DNA of 64,000 nt. Origin: Hymenobacter metallicola. GTDB taxonomy: Bacteria > Bacteroidota > Bacteroidia > Cytophagales > Hymenobacteraceae. The notes beneath the pieces are model-generated. The model was not told the origin of the DNA. It saw nothing but the letters and a program-made list of their open reading frames with translations, and did not search any database. Numbering within the stretch: the stretch's first letter is position 1; the number at the start of each line of letters is the position of its first letter. The DNA lies in the NCBI RefSeq assembly GCF_004745645.1, contig NZ_SRMB01000001.1, positions 1,798,001 through 1,862,000 on the forward strand, written 5' to 3'. Position numbers and translations under genes: made by a program. Of this stretch, positions 8,712 through 17,047 are shown in pieces.

Positions 8712-9722
8712 ATGGCCGAGCTAACGCACTTTCTGAGCTGTGACTGGGGCACCTCGTCGTTTCGCCTGAAGCTGGTCGAGTGGCCGGGCCTACGGGTAGT
8801 CGCCACTTCCACCTCCGATGAAGGCAACGCGGCCACGTTCAAACAGTGGCAGCAGGCCGGGCAGCCGCCGGAGCGGCGGCTGGGCTTTTACCTGAGTATT
8901 CTGCACCGCCACGTGCAGAAGCTGGAGGCGGAATTTGGGCACCCGCTGGCCGGTACTCCGGTGGTAGTTTCGGGTATGGCTTCCTCCACCGTGGGCATGC
9001 TGGAATTGCCCTACAAAGACTTCCCGTTTGCCACCGACGGCACCGACCTGACGACCAAGCTGCTGCCCGCCACGGCCGAGTTCAGCCACCCCGTGCTGCT
9101 GATTTCGGGAGTGAAAACCCCGGACGACGTCATGCGGGGCGAAGAAGTGCAACTGGTGGGCTGCCACTTGCCCGCTACTGCCGAGGACCAGCTCTTCCTG
9201 CACCCCGGCACGCACGCCAAGCACGTCACCGTCCGCCGGGGCCAGGCGGTAGCGCTGCAAACGTATATGACGGGCGAGTTCTTTGCCTTGCTTTCCCAAC
9301 AAAGCATCCTGGCAGCGGCCGTCGAGAAGGCCGACGACTTCCAGGCCCCGGCCCATCGGCAGGCCTTCGAGCAAGGGGTGCGGACTAGCCAGGATATAAA
9401 CCTCCTGCACGCGGCCTTTCTGGTGCGCACCAACCAGCTGTTCGACAAGCTCAGCAAGTCCGAGAATTTCTATTACCTCAGTGGTCTGCTTATTGGCTAC
9501 GAGCTGAGCAGCTTTCCGGCCGATTTCACGGGGGCGGTGGTCTTGGCCGGCGAAGAGGCCCTGGTGCAGCCCTACGAAGCCGCCCTAGCCTTGCTGGGCC
9601 TTACCGGGCGAGTAGCATCCGTAACCACGCATGGAGCGGAAGAAGTAACCTTACGCGGACAGGCCGTCGTGCTACGGCGGGCACTTGGCGCTGGTCAGCT
9701 TCCCTCCGTAACCACCTCCTGA
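8712..9722 (+). CDS. dgoK: 2-dehydro-3-deoxygalactonokinase
   Basis: This 336-residue protein belongs to the DgoK family of ASKHA-like sugar kinases. The N-terminal phosphate-1 motif SCDWGTSSFRLKLVE (residues 8-22) and the conserved HPGTHAKHV segment near 165 are visible. It phosphorylates 2-keto-3-deoxygalactonate with ATP to feed the aldolase encoded first in the operon. A single base separates its stop from the next gene start, indicating tight co-translation. Length is slightly above E. coli DgoK (about 290), with the family core intact. No regulator or galactonate transporter gene is present beside it. Confidence 0.92.
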   Translation: MAELTHFLSCDWGTSSFRLKLVEWPGLRVVATSTSDEGNAATFKQWQQAGQPPERRLGFYLSILHRHVQKLEAEFGHPLAGTPVVVSGMASSTVGMLELPYKDFPFATDGTDLTTKLLPATAEFSHPVLLISGVKTPDDVMRGEEVQLVGCHLPATAEDQLFLHPGTHAKHVTVRRGQAVALQTYMTGEFFALLSQQSILAAAVEKADDFQAPAHRQAFEQGVRTSQDINLLHAAFLVRTNQLFDKLSKSENFYYLSGLLIGYELSSFPADFTGAVVLAGEEALVQPYEAALALLGLTGRVASVTTHGAEEVTLRGQAVVLRRALGAGQLPSVTTS

Positions 9723-9723
9723 T

Positions 9724-10614
9724 ATGGCAACCGAAAACCCACCCCTGCGCGTGGCCCTGCCGGCCCGGGCCCAGCTGGGCGAAGGCGCCGTCTGGAACCC
9801 GCAGGACGAGAAGCTCTACTGGGTTGATATTGAGGGCCGAAGCCTGCATATTTTTGACCCCGCTACCGGCCAGGCCCGCCAGTTGGCCACCGGCTCCCGC
9901 ATCGGCACGGTGGCCCCGGCCCGGGGTGGGCACGTGGTGGTGGCCCAGCAGAACGGACTGCACCTGCTCAATACCCTGAGTGGAGAAAGCACCCTGCTGG
10001 CCAATCCATTGACCAAGCCCAGCCTGCGCTTCAACGACGGCAAGTGCGACCCGGCCGGCCGTTTCTGGGCCGGCACGCTCGACATGAACGGCAAAGTCGG
10101 CAAGGCCGCGCTTTACCGCCTCGACGCCGATGGCCGCCTGCACACCATGCTCACCGGCGTCACCATTTCCAACGGCTTGGTCTGGACCCGGGACCAACGC
10201 ACGATGTACTACATCGACACGCCGACCCACGTAGTACAGGCCTTCGACTACGACCACGCCACCGGCGCCATCAGCAACCCGCGGCCCGTGATTCACATTC
10301 CGGAAGCCGACGGGGACCCCGACGGTATGACCATCGATGCGGAAGACCACCTCTGGATTGCCCACTGGGGCGGCGGCCAGGTCGGGTGCTACGACCCACT
10401 TACGGGCCAGAAGCTCCAAACCATTCCGGTGCCGGCGCCCCACACAACTTCCTGTGCCTTCGGCGGACCGGAGCTGAAAACCCTGTTCATTACCACCGCC
10501 CGCCAGGACCTAACGCCCGAGCAGCTGCAAGCCTACCCGCTGAGTGGCAGCGTGTTTGCCCTGGAGCCCGGCGTAGCCGGCGTACCGGCGCACATTTTTC
10601 AAAACCCGCTTTAG
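9724..10614 (+). CDS. SMP-30/gluconolactonase-family sugar lactonase (probable galactonolactonase)
   Basis: The 296-residue six-bladed beta-propeller has family landmarks: the metal-ligand glutamate in LGEGAVW (E20), RFNDGKCDPAGRFWAGT near 101-117 with the conserved Asn, and the Asp in DPDGMTID. Such enzymes hydrolyse aldonolactones to aldonic acids with a divalent cation. Its start is one base after the dgoK stop, so the likely substrate is galactono-1,4-lactone, supplying DgoD. There is no signal peptide, so it is cytoplasmic. L-arabinonolactonase or gluconolactonase specificity is possible and cannot be excluded from sequence. The gene converges with the YfiT-like gene, 4 bp apart. Confidence 0.85.
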   Translation: MATENPPLRVALPARAQLGEGAVWNPQDEKLYWVDIEGRSLHIFDPATGQARQLATGSRIGTVAPARGGHVVVAQQNGLHLLNTLSGESTLLANPLTKPSLRFNDGKCDPAGRFWAGTLDMNGKVGKAALYRLDADGRLHTMLTGVTISNGLVWTRDQRTMYYIDTPTHVVQAFDYDHATGAISNPRPVIHIPEADGDPDGMTIDAEDHLWIAHWGGGQVGCYDPLTGQKLQTIPVPAPHTTSCAFGGPELKTLFITTARQDLTPEQLQAYPLSGSVFALEPGVAGVPAHIFQNPL

Positions 10615-10618
10615 CCGC

Positions 10619-11155
10619 CTAGTCCTCCCGGCTCAGGAGCTCCACATGCGCTAAGTGGTGGCGGCCATGCCAGCTGTACTGCACCAAGGCCTGGTCCAGG
10701 GTATAGACTTGCTGGTAGCTTGGGTGGTAGAAGGTGCGGCGCCACTGCTCCTCGGTCAGGTGCCAGAGCAGGGTAACCCAGCGTGAATGCACCGCCTCGA
10801 GCAGCACCAGCGACACCGTGACGGGAGAAGCCGCCACATCGGGCAGCTCGGCCCAGGCATTCATGTCGAAGGGCCGGATGGTGGGGTTGTCTTCGGTGAG
10901 GGCCAGGCGGAAACGCATGTCGAAATTCTGGTGCACGTCGGCCACATGGTGCAGCACCTGCCGGCCGGTCCAGCCGCCGGGGCGGTAGGCGTTTTCGAGC
11001 CGCACCCCACCGGCTTTGCGGGCGGCGGCGGTAAGCTGGGCCGGTAGGGCCGCCAGTTGGTTGATATACGTAGCGCGCTCTTCGGCGGAAAGGGGGCCCG
11101 TGGGCAGCACGGGGCGGCCAATGGGGTATTGGAGGTCCGGCAGGTTGTTTTCCAT
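10619..11155 (-). CDS. YfiT/DinB-superfamily putative metal-dependent hydrolase or thiol transferase
   Basis: The 178-residue product has the four-helix DinB/YfiT architecture, with metal-ligand histidine motifs RPGGWTGRQVLHHVADVHQN in the second helix and HGRHHLAHVE near the C-terminus. The opening DLQYPIGRPVLP and the RPGGWT segment are hallmarks of the YfiT family, bacillithiol-transferase-like proteins in Firmicutes whose role in Bacteroidota is not settled. It is cytoplasmic. I use the ATG at 11155; another in-frame ATG at 11164 would add three residues. It converges with the galactonate operon and is followed upstream by the sensor kinase gene on the same strand, with no obvious functional link. 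Confidence 0.8.
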   Translation of the reverse strand: MENNLPDLQYPIGRPVLPTGPLSAEERATYINQLAALPAQLTAAARKAGGVRLENAYRPGGWTGRQVLHHVADVHQNFDMRFRLALTEDNPTIRPFDMNAWAELPDVAASPVTVSLVLLEAVHSRWVTLLWHLTEEQWRRTFYHPSYQQVYTLDQALVQYSWHGRHHLAHVELLSRED

Positions 11156-11188
11156 AGCCGGCAAACTTACTGCAGAAACAGCTGGGCT

Positions 11189-12358
11189 CTACTCCAAAAA
11201 ATACATCCGGAAGGTAGTCCCCTCCCCCACCGTGCTGTCGATTTCCACGCGCCCGCCCGCCTGATTCACGAGGCGCTTTACCAGGTAGAGGCCCATGCCG
11301 GAGCCGGCTACTTCGGGGTGGAAGCGCCGGAAGAGCTGAAACACTTCCTGCCCATGACGCTGCAAGTCGATGCCCCGGCCATTGTCGCGCACGAGGAGTA
11401 CAGGCCCGCTTCTCTCGCGGGTGGTACTTACCCACACGTGGGGCCGGCGGCCGGGCTGGGCATATTTCAGCGCGTTGCTGAGCAGGTTGTAGAGCAGACT
11501 GTGCAGGCTGGTGCGGGAAATGCGTAAGGTGGGTACCACGGCAAAATCGAGGGTAAATACCGCGCTGGGGTTTACCTGGGCCTGCAGGGTGCGAAGTATA
11601 TCCTCGGTGAAGGGCTGCAGCTCCACGGCTTCCGGCACCAGCTGCTCGGGCTGGCGCTGCTGCTGAATTACCTCCGTCATGCTCTCAATTGTGCTCAGAA
11701 TCTGCCGTAGGGCATCCTCGAACATAGTGACCATGCAGGCCGCTTCCGGGTCGTGGAAGGTAACGGTGCGCTTCAGCTCCTCAAACAGGCCCACCATATT
11801 GCTGGCCGGCTGCTTTAAGTCGTGGGAGGCGGTGTAGACGAAATTATCGAGCTCGGCATTGATACGGGTGAGCTGGTCATTCTTGATACTCAGCTGCTCG
11901 CGGCGCTCTTCCGCCTCGGCCTTGGCCCGCAGCAACTCCTGCTCGTACTTGCGCCGGTCGGTGATGTCGAACAAGGTGAAGCGTATAACCAGGGGCTGCT
12001 GGTTGGCGTCGCGCACCAGGGTAGCATTCACCAGCACGGGCACCGTGGTGCCGTCGCGGTGGCGCAGCTGGTAGCTGATTTCCCGGACCTGGTCCTGGAG
12101 CAGCAACAGCGGCGCGCAATGCGTTTCGTAGTGCAGCCGCCCACCGATGGTGAGAAGCTCCTGCACACAGCGCCGGGCCACGAGCTCTTCCCGGCTATAG
12201 CCCACCCAGTTCAGCAGGGTTTGGTTGAGTTTGACCAGCGTGCCATCGGGCAGGCAGGAGCAGTAGCCGCAGGGAGCTTGCTCGTAGAGTTCTTCCAGAT
12301 TTTCCTGGGTTAGCCGCAGGTCAAACTCGGGTAGGGGCTCGTTCTCCGCGGCGCTCAT
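11189..12358 (-). CDS. PAS-domain sensor histidine kinase coupled to an RsbQ-like hydrolase
   Basis: The 389-residue protein has an N-terminal PAS domain (about 17-135, opening EELYEQAPCGYCSCLPDGT), a coiled linker, an H-box with H179 in YTASHDLKQPASN, an N-box LLYNLLSNALKYA, a DNGRGI G1 box and a C-terminal SGMGLYLVKRL G2 box. It is a complete cytoplasmic kinase with no transmembrane segment. No response regulator is adjacent, so it is an orphan. The start ATG overlaps the stop of the alpha/beta-hydrolase gene as ATGA, implying translational coupling. RsbQ-type hydrolases are known to supply a signal to a partner PAS domain (RsbP in Bacillus), so this kinase likely reads a hydrophobic ligand made or delivered by the hydrolase. 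Three cysteines in the PAS start (CGYCSC) are unusual. Confidence 0.85.
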   Translation of the reverse strand: MSAAENEPLPEFDLRLTQENLEELYEQAPCGYCSCLPDGTLVKLNQTLLNWVGYSREELVARRCVQELLTIGGRLHYETHCAPLLLLQDQVREISYQLRHRDGTTVPVLVNATLVRDANQQPLVIRFTLFDITDRRKYEQELLRAKAEAEERREQLSIKNDQLTRINAELDNFVYTASHDLKQPASNMVGLFEELKRTVTFHDPEAACMVTMFEDALRQILSTIESMTEVIQQQRQPEQLVPEAVELQPFTEDILRTLQAQVNPSAVFTLDFAVVPTLRISRTSLHSLLYNLLSNALKYAQPGRRPHVWVSTTRERSGPVLLVRDNGRGIDLQRHGQEVFQLFRRFHPEVAGSGMGLYLVKRLVNQAGGRVEIDSTVGEGTTFRMYFLE

Positions 12359-13167
12359 GAGGCAGCAGGAGTTTCGGCGGCCAGGAATTGCTTGATGGCG
12401 GCAATAGTAAGGGCCGGGGCGCTTAAGTGCGGACAGTGGCCGGAGGTTTCGATAAGCACCAGCTGGCTGCCGGGCAGCTGCTGGTGGAGATAGTTGCCCA
12501 CCGCCAGGGGAGCCAAGGCATCCTGGGCGCACTGCAGAATAAGGGCGGGGGTGCGCAGGCGGGGCAAGTCGGCCCGGTTATCCGACAGAAACGTGACCCG
12601 GGCGAAATGCCGGGCAATGGTGGGCTCGGTGCGGCAGAAGCTGTGATTGAGCTCCTGAGCCAGCTCGGGCCGCTCGGGGTTGCCCATAATAAGGGGCGTA
12701 ACACCGGCCGACCAGCCCAGGTAGTTGCTGTCCATGGCTTCGAGCAGCTCGTCGATATCGGCCCGCTCGAAGCCGCCGACGTAGCCCTCGTCGTTCAGGT
12801 AGCGGGGCGAGGGCGCCACCAGCACCACACGGGCTATGCGGGCTGGTTCGGCAATGGCAGCCAGTACGCAGATCATGGCGCTTACCGAGTGGCCTACCAG
12901 CACGACTTGATTTAGATGTAGCTCGTGCAGTACTTCCAGCACGTCGTGGGCATGAGCTTGCAGGGTGCTGTAGCGGGCGGGGTTATAAGCCGTCAGATCC
13001 GACTGGCCCGAGCCTACCAGGTCGAGCAGCACCACTTGGTAGCGGTCCTCGAAGGCGGGCGCCACCAGCCGCCACATGTGCTGGTCGCAGCCGAAGCCAT
13101 GGACAAATACCATGGCCTGCTCGCCGGCTCCCGACACGGTGACGTTGTTACGCTTCAGACTGCTCAT
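12355..13167 (-). CDS. RsbQ-like alpha/beta hydrolase (sensor partner)
   Basis: The 270-residue alpha/beta hydrolase has the nucleophile S94 in GHSVSA, acid D216 in CAQDALAP and H244 in TSGHCPH, almost the same positions as S96, D219 and H247 of Bacillus RsbQ. The N-terminus MSSLKRNNVTVSGAGEQ and the VHGFGCDQHMW oxyanion segment are strongly RsbQ-like; the same fold gave the plant D14/KAI2 hormone receptors. It is cytoplasmic. The gene overlaps the downstream PAS kinase by 4 bp, which argues that the two form one sensing unit. The ligand is unknown. A generic esterase is the alternative, but the gene pairing makes a signalling role more likely. Confidence 0.85.
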   Translation of the reverse strand: MSSLKRNNVTVSGAGEQAMVFVHGFGCDQHMWRLVAPAFEDRYQVVLLDLVGSGQSDLTAYNPARYSTLQAHAHDVLEVLHELHLNQVVLVGHSVSAMICVLAAIAEPARIARVVLVAPSPRYLNDEGYVGGFERADIDELLEAMDSNYLGWSAGVTPLIMGNPERPELAQELNHSFCRTEPTIARHFARVTFLSDNRADLPRLRTPALILQCAQDALAPLAVGNYLHQQLPGSQLVLIETSGHCPHLSAPALTIAAIKQFLAAETPAAS

Positions 13168-13289
13168 ACATGCTCAGACGGCGAGAAAACAAGTGTATTC
13201 TCCTCAACTATACTCCGCTTTACAGGTAGCGGTTACGGTTATTTCCTGTTGTAGAGGGCCGTAGTATCACTCGTATTCAACCCCAGGCC

Positions 13290-13324
13290 GGCCAAAAGCC
13301 CCGGGGCTACCGGGGCTTTTGGCC
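13290..13324. terminator. Hairpin terminator between the small orphan genes and the RsbQ-like gene
   Basis: Arms 13290-13303 (GGCCAAAAGCCCCG) and 13311-13324 form a perfect 14-bp stem with a 7-nt loop. It lies downstream of the minus-strand gene ending at 13381 and upstream of the RsbQ-like start. The stem includes its own A/T block, and TTATTT follows on the plus strand, so it may act in either direction. Confidence 0.7.
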
Positions 13325-13380
13325 TTATTTCACCCTAATGGAACCTAGCTGGCCGGTGGCAACCCTGGCAGCCTGCACGG

Positions 13381-13722
13381 CTATTCCAGCCGCCGGTAGG
13401 GCAAAAAGCGGTTAGCCCGTTGCCGGGCGCGCTCGGGTCCTATGCCGCCGTGGGCAGCATAAAAGGCTTGCACCGCCGCCGCCAGGGCCGGCTGGTCGTG
13501 TAGGGCAACGCTGGCAAATACATCTTCAGCCGCCAGCGGAGCTGCCAGGGCGCTGAGGCGGCAGCAGTCGATGCCCAGAGGATGCTCAAGAAAGAGCGAG
13601 GTGCCGTCCTGGGCGTTGTGGTCGTGCTGGTAGCGCCAGGCCCGGCCGAAGGCGGAGTAACTAGGGCGTTGTCCTGGGGTGGTCGTTACAAAGCCCAGGC
13701 TTTGCAGATAGGAATCGGTCAT
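13381..13722 (-). CDS. Small protein of unknown function (orphan pair member B)
   Basis: I do not recognise this 113-residue protein. It has no signal peptide or membrane segment and ends basic (RANRFLPYRRLE). Its first half (SYLQSLGFVTTTPGQRPSYS, then a run ending FLEHP) resembles in layout the N-terminal part of the protein encoded 16 bp upstream, whose corresponding stretch reads AELLQAFGFTRYAAPPRQQRY. The two may be diverged duplicates. The second half is Ala-rich and helical with an HDQPALAAAVQAFYAAHGG stretch. It is followed by a strong hairpin terminator, so the two small genes probably form a bicistronic unit. Confidence 0.65.
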   Translation of the reverse strand: MTDSYLQSLGFVTTTPGQRPSYSAFGRAWRYQHDHNAQDGTSLFLEHPLGIDCCRLSALAAPLAAEDVFASVALHDQPALAAAVQAFYAAHGGIGPERARQRANRFLPYRRLE

Positions 13723-13738
13723 GGGTAGGAAAAGAAGG

Positions 13739-14008
13739 TTAAAGTGAAGAACTCACTTCGGCAGGCCAGTTGACTTGGCGCAGCAACACGCGAAACTCGG
13801 CCTCCGAGGCCAGCCGGCCCTGGAAGTTGTAGAGCAGTTGTCCGTCCACGGTTTCGAGCAAGGTCAGCTCGCCGTCGGAATACAGCACGAGGGTTTCCTG
13901 TCCCCGTTCACTGGGGCGACTGTAGCGCTGCTGCCGGGGCGGAGCAGCGTAGCGGGTAAACCCAAAGGCCTGCAGAAGCTCGGCTGTGGGTTGGTAGAAA
14001 GAAGGCAT
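13739..14008 (-). CDS. Small protein of unknown function (orphan pair member A)
   Basis: This 89-residue product is not recognised. It has the pattern LLQAFGF, a Pro/Arg/Tyr-rich segment, then alternating beta-like strands (ETLVLYSDGELTLLETVDG) and a short helical C-terminus. It is cytoplasmic by sequence. The gene lies 16 bp upstream of another small gene with a similar N-terminal layout. Codon use and GC match the neighbourhood, supporting a real gene rather than a chance ORF. A housekeeping-like small domain or a regulatory protein is possible; no function can be assigned. Confidence 0.65.
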   Translation of the reverse strand: MPSFYQPTAELLQAFGFTRYAAPPRQQRYSRPSERGQETLVLYSDGELTLLETVDGQLLYNFQGRLASEAEFRVLLRQVNWPAEVSSSL

Positions 14009-14271
14009 GGGGAGAGGCCCGAAAAGGGGCGCGGCGCCGAAATAGCGAGCGAAGTTCTACTAGTTACGCAGAAAGCCCGACCCGCGACTACCAGCGCCGG
14101 AGCCCGTCTGGGGAAAGCCTGCTCTACCGGGTCCACGGGGGCTTTCCGGAGGTACTATATTTTTGGCCGCCGCCAAGCCCCGGGGCGCGGCACGTAAGCG
14201 CGGCTATATCGTAACAACCAGCCGGCGCTTACATTTACGGCTTCGCCTGCTTTCCTCTAACCCCGCGCATC

Positions 14272-15126
14272 GTGCCTTTAGCCGCTACTCCGCCGTCCCA
14301 TATCCTCCTGATTCGCTGCCCCGACGAGCCGGGCCTGGTGTTTAAAATAACGGGGGTGCTGTTTCACCACGGCCTGAATATCCTTCGCAACGGCGAGTTT
14401 GTGGAGCGGGCCGACAACTGCTTTTTCATGCGGACCGAGTTTGCCGGCCCCCTGCAGGCCGAGGCCCTGCTGCACGACCTGCGGGCGGCCCTGCCAGCGG
14501 CGGCCGACATCCGGCTTTCCGACAACCGGCCCAAGAACATTGTGCTCATGGCCACCAAGGAGCACCACTGCCTGAGCGAGCTGCTGGTGCGCCATGCCTT
14601 CGGCGAGCTGAATGCCCGCATTCTGGGCGTTATCAGCAACTACCCGGTGCTGGGCGAGCTGACGCGGCAGTTTGGCCTGCCGTTCCACTACATCACCCAC
14701 GAAGGCAAAAGCCGCGAAGCCCACGAGGCCGAGGTACTGGACGTGCTGGCCGGCTACCAGCCCGAATTTGTGGTGCTGGCCAAGTACATGCGCATTCTGT
14801 CGTCCGGGTTTGTGGCTCACTATGCCAACCGGCTGGTCAATATTCACCACTCGTTTCTGCCCGCCTTCGTGGGGGCCAGCCCCTATGCCCAGGCCTACGC
14901 CCGGGGCGTGAAAATTATTGGGGCTACCGCCCACTTCGTCAACGACCAGCTCGACCAGGGGCCCATCATTGCCCAGAGCGTTATTCCCATCGACCACACC
15001 CAGAGTGCCAGCGAAATGGCCCAGGCCGGGCGCGACGTGGAGAAGATTGTGCTGGCCCGCTCCCTACAGCTGGTTTTTGCCGAGCAGGTGTTTGTGCACC
15101 ACAACAAAACCATCATCTTCGATTAA
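14272..15126 (+). CDS. purU: Formyltetrahydrofolate deformylase
   Basis: The 284-residue protein starts with an ACT domain (about 8-85, ILLIRCPDEPGLVFKITGVL) and continues into a formyl-transferase domain with the catalytic NIHHSFLPAF segment near 190-200 and the DQLDQGPIIAQ Asp motif near 222. PurU hydrolyses 10-formyl-THF to THF and formate, supplying formate for PurT and balancing one-carbon pools; the ACT domain senses glycine/methionine in E. coli. The start codon is GTG at 14272, and no upstream in-frame ATG gives a better N-terminus. Length fits the family. The gene stands alone, with orphan small genes divergent upstream and a secreted protein downstream. Confidence 0.93.
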   Translation: MPLAATPPSHILLIRCPDEPGLVFKITGVLFHHGLNILRNGEFVERADNCFFMRTEFAGPLQAEALLHDLRAALPAAADIRLSDNRPKNIVLMATKEHHCLSELLVRHAFGELNARILGVISNYPVLGELTRQFGLPFHYITHEGKSREAHEAEVLDVLAGYQPEFVVLAKYMRILSSGFVAHYANRLVNIHHSFLPAFVGASPYAQAYARGVKIIGATAHFVNDQLDQGPIIAQSVIPIDHTQSASEMAQAGRDVEKIVLARSLQLVFAEQVFVHHNKTIIFD

Positions 15127-15235
15127 GGCCCAGTAGCTAAAAAATAAGTTTCGGCCCCAACGCAACGCTTGGGCCTGGAGCTGAGTCATGGATGAGCCGG
15201 AAACTAGTCCGGCTATTAGCGTTTGTATCTGCCCA

Positions 15236-16471
15236 ATGAAATATCCCTTACTTACTAGCCTGGCCGGCGTGCTGCTGGCGGGCGTACTGGGCACAGCCCA
15301 GGCCCAAACTGGCCCTATTACCATTACGCAAGCCACTTTTACGGCCTCCCCCGCCTCCGTCGACCAGTACCGACCGATGCACGCCGCGGCCCATCCCGAC
15401 TTTGTGCTGCCCCAGCCCGGCGCGGGCCGCGACTGGGACTACAGCAAGCTGACCGCCGACTCGTTGACTCTGGAACAGCTCTACCAGGCTCCGCCGGCCA
15501 CTAGCCCGCTCTACGTTGCTCCGACCCGTAGCTACCCGCTTCCCACTACCGCCCCGCAAGACGTTGCCTTCCCCACTCATGGCCTGTGGCACAGCTTTAC
15601 CGGCCGGCGCTACGAAGCGCTGACGGCCAGTGGTCTGGTTCGGAGTGGGTATTCCGTGCAAGAGCAACAGTGGCCCATCCGGCAAACCAATAACGTGCCG
15701 GGCGACTTTTTGCGGCTCCCGGCCCAAACCATCGCGCAAGGGGACGTATTCGCTCCTACCCTGCCGCTGACGGTCAGTTCGGCCCGGCGACATTATCCCT
15801 ACGATGCAATCTTTCTGGAAGCTACGGTGCAGGAGCTGGGCCTGCAGGCGGCCCGGGTTCGGCTGGTACACCACGTGACGCTTACCGAGGAAGTCGTGGG
15901 CTACGGGACCTTGCACCTACCCAAGCCCGCGGGCGGGCAGGCTGCCGTTCCGGCCCTGATGGTGCGCACCCACATTCAGGAAATCGACAGTGCCTACGTG
16001 AATGGGCGCCTAGCCCCGCCCTTGGTGCTGCAGGCCCTGCACATGGAGCAAGGCCAGCGCCAGCATATCTACCAAACGGCGTTTTACCGCCAAAACTCCT
16101 CCCAGCCGGCCCTGCTCCTGTATCATACGGATGCGAGCTTCAGCACCCTGCGCAACTGGTTCAGCATCTGGTTTAGCGGGGAAGAAAACCTGAGCACGGT
16201 TACCGGAGTGCGCCCGGCCCAAGTGGTGGTCGGCTCGCTAAAAGCATACCCCAACCCCGCCGCCAGCGGCCAACTGACGCTGGAGCTGCCCGGGGAGCGG
16301 CAGGCCCTGCAGCTCGTCGTGCGCGACCTGCAGGGCCGCTCAGTGGCTACGGCTGTCGCCCTGCCTGGCCAGCCTACCCCAGTACTGCGGGGCTTGCGGG
16401 CGGGCCTCTACGTGGTGGAAGCTACCACCCAGGCCGGCACGCGCCACAGCACCCGGGTTGCGGTTGAGTAA
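15236..16471 (+). CDS. Secreted protein with type IX secretion type A sorting domain
   Basis: The 411-residue product begins MKYPLLTSLAGVLLAGVLGTAQAQ, a clean Sec signal peptide. The C-terminal about 80 residues (from LKAYPNPAASGQLTLELPG) form a T9SS type A sorting domain, with the YPNPA motif, a RDLQGRSV strand and the closing GLYVVEATTQAGTRHSTRVAVE-like strands. It should cross the outer membrane through the type IX system and be surface-attached or released. The central 300 residues show no enzyme motif I recognise. I chose the internal ATG at 15236 because the extension from 15188 would place residues before the signal peptide. A strong terminator hairpin follows. Confidence 0.85.
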   Translation: MKYPLLTSLAGVLLAGVLGTAQAQTGPITITQATFTASPASVDQYRPMHAAAHPDFVLPQPGAGRDWDYSKLTADSLTLEQLYQAPPATSPLYVAPTRSYPLPTTAPQDVAFPTHGLWHSFTGRRYEALTASGLVRSGYSVQEQQWPIRQTNNVPGDFLRLPAQTIAQGDVFAPTLPLTVSSARRHYPYDAIFLEATVQELGLQAARVRLVHHVTLTEEVVGYGTLHLPKPAGGQAAVPALMVRTHIQEIDSAYVNGRLAPPLVLQALHMEQGQRQHIYQTAFYRQNSSQPALLLYHTDASFSTLRNWFSIWFSGEENLSTVTGVRPAQVVVGSLKAYPNPAASGQLTLELPGERQALQLVVRDLQGRSVATAVALPGQPTPVLRGLRAGLYVVEATTQAGTRHSTRVAVE

Positions 16472-16490
16472 AACCCTTGGCTTTGAGCAA

Positions 16491-16544
16491 GACGAGGCCC
16501 GGCGGGCCGTGCTTTCACTCGAGCACGGTCCACCGGGCCTCGTC
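16491..16544 (+). terminator. Hairpin terminator of the T9SS protein gene
   Basis: Arms 16491-16513 and 16522-16544 form a 23-bp stem with two G-U pairs and an 8-nt loop, beginning 20 bp after the stop codon. It is followed by GCTTCTG without a long T-run, but the stem strength and position fit termination. Confidence 0.75.
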
Positions 16545-16741
16545 GCTTCTGCGCGAAAAGCGGGCAACCGACTGCGCGTATGCTTAGCCCAGCCATAGTG
16601 TAGCCCGATAAAATACCAGATGTTACTTGTAAAATTCACGTCATTTCTAAGCCGGTACTGTCTTAGGATTAGCGACTTGGAAAGCGGTGGTTTGTGCTAT
16701 CCCCTTTGAGGGGTTCCACTCCATCCTTCACTTTCTGTGCT

Positions 16742-17023
16742 ATGAAAACATTCCGCTTTCTGTCCCTGGCAGCCCTGCTGACGCTTGGCAGCGGTTATCT
16801 CGTCGCCACGGCTGCCCCAGCCACGCTAGCTCAGCGCGTCCTGACCCTGTTTGAGCAAGGCCGAGCCGATGGCCGCGGCTACCGGGCCTCCCTGGACCCC
16901 AACTCGCCTACGTACTACGATACGCTGGCGGCCAAAGAAGAGCAGGTGCAAGAAAATGCTGATAACAACGTCTCGCCGGGCACCGCGTATTGGAATGGCT
17001 TTAGCGTGGGCCTGCAGCGCTAA
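16742..17023 (+). CDS. Small secreted protein of unknown function
   Basis: The 93-residue product begins MKTFRFLSLAALLTLGSGYLVATAAP, a Sec signal peptide with likely cleavage around residue 25. The mature part of about 68 residues is acidic and helical (LAQRVLTLFEQGRADGRGYRA, then a Pro/Tyr turn and an EEQVQENADNN stretch). No cysteines or metal motifs are present. The ATG at 16742 is chosen over 16694 because it begins the signal peptide. A classic terminator follows 25 bp downstream, so it is monocistronic. Function is unknown; similar small exported proteins are common in Hymenobacter. Confidence 0.7.
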   Translation: MKTFRFLSLAALLTLGSGYLVATAAPATLAQRVLTLFEQGRADGRGYRASLDPNSPTYYDTLAAKEEQVQENADNNVSPGTAYWNGFSVGLQR

Positions 17024-17047
17024 GCATACACAAGCTCACGGAAATAC

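Noticed and set aside
14158..14165. TATTTTTG, a TANNTTTG-type Bacteroidota -7 box upstream of purU
   Set aside because: No TTTG/TTG -33 element lies at the usual distance, so a promoter cannot be claimed.
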